Source: Planctomycetota bacterium
GTDB lineage: Bacteria; Planctomycetota; UBA1135; GCA-002686595
DNA length: 64,000 nucleotides
Direction: 5' to 3'
NCBI GenBank assembly: GCA_016709875.1
Contig: JADJLZ010000006.1
Span: 186,001 to 250,000, forward strand
The notes under the pieces were generated by a model that saw nothing but the letters and a program-made list of their open reading frames with translations, made no database searches and was not told the DNA's origin. The translations under genes were made by a program, and so were the position numbers. The stretch's first letter is position 1. Each line of letters opens with the position of its first letter. Below, in pieces: positions 25,406-33,838 of this stretch.

Positions 25406-25430
25406 TGGTGCTTGGTGGGAGAAAGTGGGG
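25406..25430 (+). promoter_or_regulatory. Probable MraZ operator: three TGGK boxes at 10-bp spacing
   Basis: TGGT at 25406, TGGG at 25416 and TGGG at 25426 repeat every 10 bp. In Escherichia coli, MraZ binds TGGGN repeats separated by 5 bp upstream of its own gene, which gives the same 10-bp period. Further TGGG boxes at 25364, 25373 and 25385 have less regular spacing. The location 51 bp before the mraZ start fits autoregulation of the cluster. The assignment rests on motif and position. Confidence 0.6.
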
Positions 25431-25481
25431 ACCTGAGTCTGCGAGCGAGCCTCGCAGCTTCGAGCCTCAGGAGGGTTGACC

Positions 25482-25949
25482 GTGCTCTACGGCGAACACC
25501 TCCACTCACTGGACACCAAGAACCGGGTCGTCGTTCCGCGGAAGATCCAGGAGCAACTGACCCGGGACGAAACCGGGACGATGGTCGCGTACCTCGCCGC
25601 CGGACAAGACGGGTGTCTCTATCTCTTCTCCGAACGTGGCTTCGAGAGCGCGCAGCGCGAACTCGAATCGCGCGTGTTCGCGGGGAAGGCGCAGCGCGCA
25701 GTGCTGCGGCTCTTCTTCGCCAACACGGCGCGCGTCGAACTCGACGCCGCCGGGCGCGTGCTGCTGCCGGAGAAGCTGAAGAAGCATGCGGGCATCGAGA
25801 AGGACGTGATCGTGGTGGGGGTCAAGGACCGCGCCGAGATCTGGGCCAAGGAAACCTGGGAGTCGTACGAGTTGCGCAACCAGGACCTGCTCCAGCACAT
25901 CGACGAGGTACTGCGGGACGCGTCTGGTGGCGCGCTTCCCGGCGAATGA
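25482..25949 (+). CDS. mraZ: MraZ transcriptional regulator
   Basis: Codes for 155 residues. Two SpoVT/AbrB-like swapped-hairpin motifs are visible: the first as YGEHLHSLDTKNRVVVPRKI and the second as ARVELDAAGRVLLPEKLKK followed by KDVIVVGVKDRAEIW. MraZ forms ring-shaped oligomers and regulates the dcw cluster. The GTG at 25482 has AGGAGGG 6 bp upstream; a TTG at 25476 would touch that site directly and is less likely. It is the first gene of the cluster, with rsmH 31 bp downstream. Confidence 0.93.
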   Translation: MLYGEHLHSLDTKNRVVVPRKIQEQLTRDETGTMVAYLAAGQDGCLYLFSERGFESAQRELESRVFAGKAQRAVLRLFFANTARVELDAAGRVLLPEKLKKHAGIEKDVIVVGVKDRAEIWAKETWESYELRNQDLLQHIDEVLRDASGGALPGE

Positions 25950-25980
25950 GAGTCCAGGGGCTGAAAGAGGGAGTGGGGCG

Positions 25981-27015
25981 ATGGTCGCCACGGAGGCACC
26001 GGCCATGCAGGAGCGCAAGGAGAAGCGCGATCCGCGCGAGAAGCACGTTCCCGTGCTCGCTCGCGAGATCGTCGAGCTCTTCTGCACGCACCTGGGCGCG
26101 GATGCATCCGGCGCACTGCTCGACGGCACGCTCGGCCTCGGCGGACACGCGGAACTGCTGCTGCAGGCGCTGCCCGCGCTCGAGCTCCTAGGTCTCGACC
26201 AGGATCCGCGCGCACTCGAACTCGCGCGCGAGCGCCTCGCGCCGCACGCCGCGCGCACGCGCCTGTTCCACGCACGCATCTCCGAGATCGGGCGCGTGCT
26301 GCAGGAGGCGGGCGAACCACGCCTTGCGGGCATGCTCTTCGACCTGGGCGTGTCCTCGATGCAGATCGACGAGGCCGCGCGCGGCTTCTCCTTCCAGGCC
26401 GACGGGCCGCTGGACATGCGCATGGATCCGCGCCGCGACCGCACGGCGGCGCAGATCGTCAACACCTGGGACGAGCGCGATCTCGCGGATCTGTTCTTCT
26501 TCGAGGGCGGCGAGACGCGCGCGCGCGTCATCGCGCGTGCGATCGTCGAGGCGCGCCGCCGCGCGCCCTTCCTGCGCACCGGCGCGCTGGCCGACCTCGT
26601 CGATCGCGTGCTGCGCGCGGGTGCGCGCGCGGGCAAGATCCACCCGGCGACGCTGTGCTTCCAGGCCCTGCGCCGCGCGGTCAACGAGGAGGGCGAAGAG
26701 CTGCGCGCCGGCCTCGCGGCTGCCGAGCGCCACCTCGCGCCGGGCGGGATCCTGGCCGTGATCTCCTTCCACTCGGGCGAGGACCGCGAGGTGAAGCGCT
26801 TCCTGGCCGAGGCCTCGCGCGAGGGCCGCTTCGAGGTGCTGACGCGCAACCCGATCGAGGCCGAGGCCCCCGAGCGCCGCGCGAACGCGCGCTCGCGCTC
26901 GGCCAAGCTGCGTGCTGCACGGCGTCTGCCGGCCGGTTCGCTGCCGCCCGCGCGCGACCTGGTGCGCGCGCACTCCTCGCCGCTCTTCGCGCGCCTGCGC
27001 AGGGGGCAGCGATGA
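25981..27015 (+). CDS. rsmH: 16S rRNA (cytosine(1402)-N4)-methyltransferase
   Basis: Codes for 344 residues. RsmH (MraW) methylates the N4 of C1402 in 16S rRNA using SAM. Family blocks are HVPVLAREIVELF, GALLDGTLGLGGHAELLL, GLDQDPRALELARERL, LFDLGVSSMQIDEAARGFSF, GPLDMRMDP and the late HPATLCFQALRRAVNEE and ISFHSGEDREVK. Two starts have good ribosome sites: 25981 (AGAGGGAG) and 26005 (GGAGG); the second would remove eight residues. The stop overlaps the start of the ftsL-like gene. Confidence 0.93.
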   Translation: MVATEAPAMQERKEKRDPREKHVPVLAREIVELFCTHLGADASGALLDGTLGLGGHAELLLQALPALELLGLDQDPRALELARERLAPHAARTRLFHARISEIGRVLQEAGEPRLAGMLFDLGVSSMQIDEAARGFSFQADGPLDMRMDPRRDRTAAQIVNTWDERDLADLFFFEGGETRARVIARAIVEARRRAPFLRTGALADLVDRVLRAGARAGKIHPATLCFQALRRAVNEEGEELRAGLAAAERHLAPGGILAVISFHSGEDREVKRFLAEASREGRFEVLTRNPIEAEAPERRANARSRSAKLRAARRLPAGSLPPARDLVRAHSSPLFARLRRGQR

Positions 27016-27275
27016 CGCGCACCGTACTGTGCGGCGTGCTCGCCGGCGGCACGCTCGTGCTCGGGCTGCTGACCGCGCTCGTGCAGGCCGAGAACCGCGA
27101 GCGCGGCGCGCGCCTCAACGAACAGATGGAGGCCGCGCGCATGCTCGAGGGCGTGACGCGCGACACCGCCGCGGCCGTGCTGGGCCTGGACTGGGGCCCG
27201 CTGCCGGTCCCGGCCCCGAACGTGCACACGCCGGCGGCTCCCCGCGCGCACAAGCGCAAGGTGGCCAAGCTGTGA
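27012..27275 (+). CDS. FtsL-like small bitopic division protein
   Basis: Codes for 87 residues. One N-terminal membrane helix (TVLCGVLAGGTLVLGLLTALV) is followed by a short helical stretch with coiled-coil character (QAENRERGARLNEQMEAARML) and a proline-rich basic tail. Position between rsmH and ftsI, size and topology are what FtsL shows, although sequence identity in this family is always low. FtsL would bridge FtsB/FtsQ and FtsWI in other bacteria. It overlaps both neighbours (ATGA at the start, GTGA at the end). The identity rests mainly on synteny. Confidence 0.65.
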   Translation: MTRTVLCGVLAGGTLVLGLLTALVQAENRERGARLNEQMEAARMLEGVTRDTAAAVLGLDWGPLPVPAPNVHTPAAPRAHKRKVAKL

Positions 27276-29713
27276 ACAGCTCGCGCTTCGAGTCGGCCTC
27301 CGGCCTGCGCCTCTCGGCGGCCTTCCTGCTCGTGATCGGCGTCCTGTGCGTGGTCGCGCTCAAGGCGGCCAAAGTCACGCTCGCCGACGACGGCAAGCAG
27401 CCGCGCAACCTGAAGGAGCAGCGCTCGCCGGAGCTGGCCTTCGACCTCGTCGACCGCGGCGGCGTGCCGCTCGCGCTCTCGATCGAGCGCATGGAGCTCG
27501 TCGCCTACCCCAACGCGATCTGGCAGGCGCACACGCCCGACCGGCTGCTGCCGCGCCTGGCCGAGGCGCTCGACTGGGCACCCGCGCAGCTGCGCGAGGC
27601 GCTGCTCCCGCCGCTCGATCACGGCTGGCTCGAGGTCACGCGCTCGCCCTTCGAGTTCGACGTCGCCTGCGCGCAGGCGGTCGCGGGCTGGATCGAGCAC
27701 GGCGGCCAGGAGAAGGGCGTGCCGCCCGCGCGCATGGAGGGCTTCGAACTGCGCCGCAGCGGTCCCAAGGGCGCGCCGCGCCTGTGGTGGAATCCCGAGG
27801 TCGCGCTCTCGCAGGCCGCGCGCGAGCACCACGCCGCGAACTCGCCCGTGCGCTGGACGCGCCGCATCTGCGACGACCTGCTGCTGTGCATCTTCGGCGC
27901 CGACGGCAAGAAGGAACTCGAGTCCAACGAGCGCGAGCTGCGCGCGGCGCGCGCGCTCATCTGGGACGCGCTCATGCCGCTGCACTACAAGCGCGTCATG
28001 AAGGAGGTCCCCCCGGAGACCTCGATGCGCGTCTACCAGCTGCTCAAGTCCGAGCGCGTGCGCGAGTACCAGGCGCGTCTGCTGCCGGTCAACAAGCGCG
28101 TCTACCCGGTGCGCCAGAGCGCCGAGCCGGTCGAGATGCCGATGGCGGTGCTCGGCAGCTGGGGCATGCTCGGCGCCGAGGAGGCCCACGAGCGCGCCCT
28201 GGGCGAGCTGCACCTGGACGAGGAGCGCGCGCTCGAGCCCGAGGAACAGGCCGAACTCGAGGCGCGCGAGCTCCTGCGCCGCAGCTATCCCAGCCCCAAG
28301 AGCGGCCTCGAACTGCTCGGCTACGGCCTCTTGCAGCAGCCCGAGTACGACTGGATCCAGCGCAACCCCGAGCGCTACTGGTTCCTCGCGAGCTACGTGC
28401 CGCGCCGCGCGCCGCAGCGCTACTTCCAGGCCGACGACACCGGCGATCCGGCGCCGCGCATCGTCACCACGCTCGACGCCGGCCTGCAGCGCCAGATGCG
28501 CGCCGCCCTGCAGCAGGTGATGGAGCAGCACAGGCCGGCGCTCGCGATGGCGATCGCGGTCGAGGTCGCGACCGGCAAGGTGCTCGCGGTGGATTCGCTC
28601 GACGCCTACGACGCCTCGGGCTTCCTGCCCACCGTGCACACCTTCACGCCCGGCTCGACGATGAAGGTGGTCGTCATGGCGACCGCGGTCGACACCGATT
28701 CGATCTCGCTCACGGAGACCTTCGACACCCACGACGGCAACTTCAACCTCGACGGCAAGCGCATGATCCACGAGGCCGAGGGCGCGCAGCACGGCCGGCT
28801 GACGCCCGCCCAGGGCCTGGCCTTCTCGTGCAACGCCGTGCTGGTGCAGATCGGCCTGCGCATCCCCGCCGAGAAGCTCTACGAACGCTTCCGCGCGCTG
28901 GGCTACGGCAGCGCGCCCGGCGCGGGGCTGGGCGCCGAGCGCTCGGGCAACATCCCGGCCTGGCCCTGGCGGCGCCTGTGGGAGAACGCCTCGGTGTGCA
29001 TCGGCCATGAGATGCAGGTCACGCTCTGGCAGCACGCGAGCGCGCTCGCAACCGTCGTGCGCGGCGGGAACTTCCTGCCGCTGCGCCTGGTCGAGGCGGT
29101 CGAGCAGGGCGCGCGTCTGGAGCCGCTCGCGGATCCGGGCGCGGGCAAGCGCGTCTTCAAGCCCGAGACCTGCGCGATCCTGCGCGACATGATGCGCGGA
29201 GGTGCGCAGTTCGGCACCGGCCGCAACGTCAGCTGCCCCGACCTGGACATGGGCACGAAGACCGGCACGGCGCAGAAGGTGCCGGGCGAGGTCTGCCTGC
29301 ACACCGAGCTCGCCTACAACCGCGACCGCGCGCTCGGAACGGCTCCGGTGCAGTCGCGCGCGCAGCTGCGCGCGCAGAAGCCGCACCCGGGCAGCTGCTA
29401 CACCTGCTCGATGTGCGCCTGGGGCCACCTGCCCGACAGCCAGCGCGAGGTGATGGTGCTGGTCGTCGTCGACGAGCCGCGCAGCACGAAGCACTACGGA
29501 TCCGAGATCGCCGGCCCGGCCGCGGTCAGCATCCTCGAGGAGGCGCTCGGCTACACGCACGGCGGCGCACGCGCGAAGGACGCGCCGCGCCAGGGTTTCG
29601 CGCCGCTCGCGCCTGCGACGCCGCGCGAAGGCGGACACAAGGACGGCTACGAGGAGCGCCTGCGGGCGCTGCCCGAGGAACCTTGGCGGGAGGATGCGCA
29701 TGCGCCTCGCTGA
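27272..29713 (+). CDS. ftsI: Division-type transpeptidase (FtsI/PBP3-like) with a cysteine cluster
   Basis: Codes for 813 residues, longer than typical FtsI (about 550-700). Single N-terminal membrane helix, a large non-catalytic region with many insertions (about residues 40-390), then the transpeptidase domain: S462-T-M-K465 with the active serine, S519-C-N521 and K663-T-G665. After the KTG motif there is an unusual stretch with C675 and C709-x2-C712-x2-C715 (CYTCSMC) before the last strand VMVLVVVDEP. GTG start inside the ftsL-like stop. Cross-links septal peptidoglycan in the periplasm. It sits where ftsI is expected in the cluster. Confidence 0.9.
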   Translation: MNSSRFESASGLRLSAAFLLVIGVLCVVALKAAKVTLADDGKQPRNLKEQRSPELAFDLVDRGGVPLALSIERMELVAYPNAIWQAHTPDRLLPRLAEALDWAPAQLREALLPPLDHGWLEVTRSPFEFDVACAQAVAGWIEHGGQEKGVPPARMEGFELRRSGPKGAPRLWWNPEVALSQAAREHHAANSPVRWTRRICDDLLLCIFGADGKKELESNERELRAARALIWDALMPLHYKRVMKEVPPETSMRVYQLLKSERVREYQARLLPVNKRVYPVRQSAEPVEMPMAVLGSWGMLGAEEAHERALGELHLDEERALEPEEQAELEARELLRRSYPSPKSGLELLGYGLLQQPEYDWIQRNPERYWFLASYVPRRAPQRYFQADDTGDPAPRIVTTLDAGLQRQMRAALQQVMEQHRPALAMAIAVEVATGKVLAVDSLDAYDASGFLPTVHTFTPGSTMKVVVMATAVDTDSISLTETFDTHDGNFNLDGKRMIHEAEGAQHGRLTPAQGLAFSCNAVLVQIGLRIPAEKLYERFRALGYGSAPGAGLGAERSGNIPAWPWRRLWENASVCIGHEMQVTLWQHASALATVVRGGNFLPLRLVEAVEQGARLEPLADPGAGKRVFKPETCAILRDMMRGGAQFGTGRNVSCPDLDMGTKTGTAQKVPGEVCLHTELAYNRDRALGTAPVQSRAQLRAQKPHPGSCYTCSMCAWGHLPDSQREVMVLVVVDEPRSTKHYGSEIAGPAAVSILEEALGYTHGGARAKDAPRQGFAPLAPATPREGGHKDGYEERLRALPEEPWREDAHAPR

Positions 29714-31295
29714 GCTCGTGAATTTGTTGGGGGGGTCCGCAACGCCCGGGGGGGGCGGCGGACCGGAGATCACCGGCGTCCACCTGGACAGTCGTCGGGT
29801 GGGCGTCGGTGACCTCTTCTTCGCCCTGCAGGGCACGCGCGAGGCGGGCACGCGCTACGTGCGCGACGCGCGCCTGCGCGGAGCCTCCGCGGTCCTGGCT
29901 GCCGGCCCTGTCCCGGCCGAGGACCTCGGTTCGCTCCCGCTCTGGCAGCACCCCGAACCGCGCCGCACTGCGGGCCTGGCCGCGCGCGCGGTCTACGGCG
30001 ACCCCGGCCACGGGATGTTCGTCGCCGCGGTCACCGGCACCAACGGCAAGACCACGACCGCGCATCTGGCTGGACAGCTCCTCGCGCTCGGCGGCCGCCG
30101 CTGCGGCGTGGTCGGAACCGCCGGCATCCGGCTCGCGGACGGCCGGCTGCGGCCGGCGACGCACACGACGCCCGACGCGCCGGAGTTGCAGCGACTGCTG
30201 GCCGAGCACGCACGCCTGGGGGGCGACGCGCTGGCGCTCGAGGCGAGCTCGCACGCACTCGAGCAGGAACGCCTCTCAGGCCTGCGCGTTGACGCGGCGG
30301 TCTTCACCAACCTCACGCGCGACCACCTCGACTACCACGGCGACCTCGAATCCTACGCGCGCGCCAAGCAGCGCCTGTTCGAGGGGCTCGAGCGCGGCTC
30401 GAAGGCGGTGGTGAACGCAGACGACCCGGCTTCGGAGCGCATGGCCAAGGCGGCCCGCGCGGCGGGAGCCGGGGTGATCACGTACAGCGCCAGGTCGCAA
30501 GCCGACTTGTGCGTTTCTCGACTGGAAACCGGCCTGGAAGGCACGCACTTCGACCTCCATGGGATGGGGATCTCGGGGGCCAGAGTGCACCTGCCTCTGC
30601 CAGGCCGATACAACGTCGAGAACGCACTCGCCGCCGTGGCTTGTGCGCTGCTGTCGGGCGCGAGTCCGGCCACAATCGTGGCTGGACTCGCGACCGTCTC
30701 ACCCGCTCCGGGCCGGCTCGAGCGCATCGTCGCGCCGCACGGCGGAGCGCGGGTCTTCGTCGACTACGCGCACAGCGAGGACGCGCTGCTCAACGTCTGT
30801 CGCACGCTGCGCGAAACGCTCGAAAGCGAAGGCGCGCACGCGCTTGACTTCGCCATTCGAGGAGAGCAAAAGAAACACGAAGCGCACGTCAAGGGCCGCG
30901 AGTCCGCGACGTGCTCGAGGGGAACGGACGGTGCCGCGCGCACCGGACGACTGATCGTGGTGTTCGGCTGCGGGGGGGATCGCGACCGTGGGAAGCGGTC
31001 CCCGATGGGCCGAGTGGTCAACGAGTACGCCGACATCGCCATCGTCACGAGCGACAATCCGCGCAGCGAGGATCCCGAGCGGATCATCAGCGAGGTCGTC
31101 GCGGGAATGCAGCCGCCGCGAGCGGAGCGGACGGTGGAAGTGGACCGGCGTAGCGCGATCCGGCGTGCCATCGAGGTGGCACGGGAGGGGGACGTCGTCC
31201 TCATCGCCGGAAAAGGCCACGAGAACACGCAGACGATCGGTTCCCGCGTCCACGAGTTCGACGACCGCGAGGTGGCACGGGAGGCACTGCGATGA
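29700..31295 (+). CDS. murE: UDP-MurNAc-tripeptide synthetase, meso-DAP type
   Basis: Codes for 531 residues. MurE adds the third residue of the stem peptide. ATP site TGTNGKTTT, the substrate region THTTPDAPELQ, EASSHAL, FTNLTRDHLDYHG and the specificity motif D452-N-P-R455 are visible. DNPR is typical of enzymes that add meso-diaminopimelate. Residues 376-415 form an insertion before GRLIVVFGCGGDRDRGKR that is hydrophilic and less GC-rich. The ATG at 29700 has GGGAGG 6 bp upstream; a second ATG at 29694 abuts that site. It overlaps the ftsI gene by 14 bp and murF by 4. Confidence 0.93.
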   Translation: MRLAELVNLLGGSATPGGGGGPEITGVHLDSRRVGVGDLFFALQGTREAGTRYVRDARLRGASAVLAAGPVPAEDLGSLPLWQHPEPRRTAGLAARAVYGDPGHGMFVAAVTGTNGKTTTAHLAGQLLALGGRRCGVVGTAGIRLADGRLRPATHTTPDAPELQRLLAEHARLGGDALALEASSHALEQERLSGLRVDAAVFTNLTRDHLDYHGDLESYARAKQRLFEGLERGSKAVVNADDPASERMAKAARAAGAGVITYSARSQADLCVSRLETGLEGTHFDLHGMGISGARVHLPLPGRYNVENALAAVACALLSGASPATIVAGLATVSPAPGRLERIVAPHGGARVFVDYAHSEDALLNVCRTLRETLESEGAHALDFAIRGEQKKHEAHVKGRESATCSRGTDGAARTGRLIVVFGCGGDRDRGKRSPMGRVVNEYADIAIVTSDNPRSEDPERIISEVVAGMQPPRAERTVEVDRRSAIRRAIEVAREGDVVLIAGKGHENTQTIGSRVHEFDDREVAREALR

Positions 31296-32692
31296 GCGAA
31301 TTCCGCATCGAAGACATCGTCCAGGCGACGGGCGCCCAGCTCGTGCGCGGGCGCCAGGAGAGCCGAGCGAGCGGGGTCAGCACGGACACGCGCACGCTGC
31401 GAGCGGGGGAGCTCTTCGTCGCGCTCACCGGGCCCAACCACGACGGCAATCGTTTTGGCGCCGAGGCCATCGCGCGCGGGGCCACTGCGGTGGTGCTCGC
31501 CCGGCCGACCGCGGAACTCGTCGCCGCCGCCACCGCCCGCGACGCCGCCGTGCTGCGCCACGCGAACCCGCGCGGCGCGCTGGCCGACCTCGCCCGCTGG
31601 CACCGCGCGCGCCTGCGCGCCAGGGTCGTCGGCATCACCGGCTCGTGCGGCAAGACCACGACCAAGACGATCCTGCAGGAACTGCTCAGCTCGCGCCTGG
31701 CCAGCGTCGCCTCGCCGCAGTCCTTCAACAACGAGATCGGCGTGCCGCACACGCTGTTCCTCGCCGACGAGCGCACCGAGGCGGTCGTGGTCGAGATGGG
31801 CACCAACGGCCCGGGCGAGATCGCGCGCCTGGCGAGCATCGCGCGGCCGACCGGCGGCGTGCTCACGAACGTCGGCGCCTCGCACCTGGCCGGCCTCGCA
31901 AGCGTCGAGGGCGTCGCGCAAGAGAAGGGGCAGCTGCTCTCCGCGCTGCCGGCCGAAGGCTTCTGCGTGCTCAACGCCGACTGCCGCTGGTCGCAGCGTC
32001 TGCGCCCGCAATCGCGCGCACGCGTGATCTCCTTCAGCATCGAAGGCCGCGGCGACCTCAACGCCTCCGACGTGGTCTTCCAGGGCGGCGCGACCAGCTT
32101 CCGGCTCGAGGGTCGCGCACTGACCTCGCCGCTGCTCGGGCTGCACAACGTGCAGAACGTGCTCGCCGCGCTGTGCGCCTGCGAGGGCCTGGGCATCGCG
32201 TTCGAAGAGGTGCTGCCGGCGCTCGCGCGCCTCAAGCCCGCCCAGCGGCGCATGGAACGTCACGAGCTCGGCGGCCTGACGCTGATCGACGACAGCTACA
32301 ACGCCAACCCCGAGTCCGCGAGCGCCAGCGTGCGCGTGCTCTCCGGCCTGTCCGGGCACCGCCGGCGCGTGCTGGTGCTGGGCGACATGCTCGAGCTCGG
32401 CGAGCGCGCGGGCGAACTGCACAAGGCGCTCGGAGAACTCGTCGCGAAGAGCGGCATCGAGACGCTCGTGCTGGTAGGCGAGCTCTCGCGCGCCACCGCC
32501 GCGGGCGCGCTCGAGGCGGGCTTCCCCGCGGCCGAGCTGCACCACCTCGAGGACACCGACGAGGCCATCCGCCGCATCGGGGGACTGGTGGGCGAGGGGG
32601 ACGTCGTGCTCGTGAAGGGCAGCCGCCGCACCGGCCTTGACCGGCTCGTGACCCACCTCTGCGGACGCCGGCAGGAGGCGATCTGCGGATGA
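31292..32692 (+). CDS. murF: UDP-MurNAc-tripeptide:D-Ala-D-Ala ligase
   Basis: Codes for 466 residues. MurF joins D-Ala-D-Ala to the UDP-MurNAc-tripeptide. VSTDTRTLRAGELFVALTG, the ATP site GITGSCGKTTTKT, FNNEIGVPHTLF, VVEMGTNGPGEIARLASIA, NVGASHLAGL and the late IDDSYNANPES followed by VLGDMLELGERA are all family signatures. Length is normal (about 450). Its start overlaps the murE stop and its stop overlaps the mraY start. Confidence 0.95.
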   Translation: MSEFRIEDIVQATGAQLVRGRQESRASGVSTDTRTLRAGELFVALTGPNHDGNRFGAEAIARGATAVVLARPTAELVAAATARDAAVLRHANPRGALADLARWHRARLRARVVGITGSCGKTTTKTILQELLSSRLASVASPQSFNNEIGVPHTLFLADERTEAVVVEMGTNGPGEIARLASIARPTGGVLTNVGASHLAGLASVEGVAQEKGQLLSALPAEGFCVLNADCRWSQRLRPQSRARVISFSIEGRGDLNASDVVFQGGATSFRLEGRALTSPLLGLHNVQNVLAALCACEGLGIAFEEVLPALARLKPAQRRMERHELGGLTLIDDSYNANPESASASVRVLSGLSGHRRRVLVLGDMLELGERAGELHKALGELVAKSGIETLVLVGELSRATAAGALEAGFPAAELHHLEDTDEAIRRIGGLVGEGDVVLVKGSRRTGLDRLVTHLCGRRQEAICG

Positions 32693-33837
32693 TCCCCGCG
32701 CTGTTCGACAGGCTGTTCGACGTGCAGCTCTTCGGCTACATCACCTTCCGCGCCGCCGCGGCGGCCCTGACGGCCTTCGCGCTCGCGATGTGGTGGGGTG
32801 GGCCGGCCATCGCCTGGCTGCGACGCCACCGCTTCGGCGAGGACACGACCAAGACCGACCAGCGCGAGCTCGCGGAGCTGACGGTCAAGATGGGCAAGAA
32901 GGACACGCCCACGATGGGCGGGAGCTTCCTGATCGCCGCGCTGCTCGCGGCGGTGCTGCTCTGGGGCCGGCTCGACAACCTGCCGCTGGTGCTGGGCGTG
33001 CTGCTGACGCTCGGCTTCGCCGCCGTGGGCTTCGTGGACGACTTCAAGAAGCTCACGATCCCCGGCTGCAAGGGCCTCGCGCCGCGCGCGAAGATGATCG
33101 GCCTCTCGGTCGTCGCGGGCGCCGTGCTGCTGGGCTTCTCCTACTACGCGGTCAGCACCGGCCGTGGCACGTTGCTGACGCTCTACCCGCCGTTCCTGAA
33201 GGACGTGACGCTCGGCCTGGCGGGCTTCGGCGTGCTGGGTGTCGCCGCCTTCCTCGCCTTTCAGTGGCTGGTCGTCGTCGGCACCTCGAACGCCTGCAAC
33301 ATCACCGACGGGCTCGACGGGCTCGCGGCCGGGTGCATGATCATCACGGGCCTCGCGCTCTCGGTCTTCTGCTATGTGACCGGCCGCGCGGACTGGACGA
33401 GCTACCTGCACCTGCCGCACGTGGTCGCGGCGGCGGAGATGACCGTCGTCGGCGGCGCACTGTGCGGCGCGTGCCTGGGTTTCCTCTGGTACAACGCGTT
33501 CCCGGCCAAGGTCTTCATGGGCGACTCGGGGTCCCTGCCGCTGGGCGGCCTCTTGGCCTGGATGGCGCTCGTCTCCAAGCAGGAGCTCGTGCTGCCGCTG
33601 GTGGGCTTCGTGTTCTTCGCCGAGCTCGGCTCGAGCTGGCTGCAGACGCGCTGGTTCAAGTCGACGGGCGGCAAGCGCCTGTTCACCTGCGCTCCGATTC
33701 ACCACGGTCTGCAGCTGAAGGGCGGCATCTTCGCGCCGGCGGCGGCACCCTGGCACGAGGTCACGATCGTGGTGCGCGCCTGGATCGTCGCCGCGCTGTG
33801 TGCGCTGGCGGCGCTGGCCCTCCTGAAGGTTCGCTGA
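32689..33837 (+). CDS. mraY: Phospho-MurNAc-pentapeptide transferase
   Basis: Codes for 382 residues with about ten membrane helices. MraY transfers phospho-MurNAc-pentapeptide to undecaprenyl phosphate to give lipid I. Active-site blocks are DTPTMGG, GFVDDFKKL, SNACNITDGLDGLAAG, FMGDSGSLPLGG and APIHHGLQLKG. Loop sequences around TGRADWTSYLHLPHV are typical of longer members. ATGA overlap with murF; ftsW begins 1 bp after the stop. Confidence 0.95.
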   Translation: MIPALFDRLFDVQLFGYITFRAAAAALTAFALAMWWGGPAIAWLRRHRFGEDTTKTDQRELAELTVKMGKKDTPTMGGSFLIAALLAAVLLWGRLDNLPLVLGVLLTLGFAAVGFVDDFKKLTIPGCKGLAPRAKMIGLSVVAGAVLLGFSYYAVSTGRGTLLTLYPPFLKDVTLGLAGFGVLGVAAFLAFQWLVVVGTSNACNITDGLDGLAAGCMIITGLALSVFCYVTGRADWTSYLHLPHVVAAAEMTVVGGALCGACLGFLWYNAFPAKVFMGDSGSLPLGGLLAWMALVSKQELVLPLVGFVFFAELGSSWLQTRWFKSTGGKRLFTCAPIHHGLQLKGGIFAPAAAPWHEVTIVVRAWIVAALCALAALALLKVR

Positions 33838-33838
33838 C

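Larger units (their letters stand above)
25208..25481 (+). promoter_or_regulatory. Leader/promoter region of the division and cell-wall cluster
   Basis: This gap holds no gene. Its first 110 bases are less GC-rich than the surroundings. It contains an 8-bp direct repeat GTTGGATC (25258 and 25291) around an inverted repeat, a small CCTCT/AGAGG stem (25305-25320), several TGGG boxes and the mraZ ribosome site AGGAGGG (25469-25475). I find no convincing -35/-10 pair. Its place before mraZ makes it the probable promoter region for all twelve cluster genes. Confidence 0.55.
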
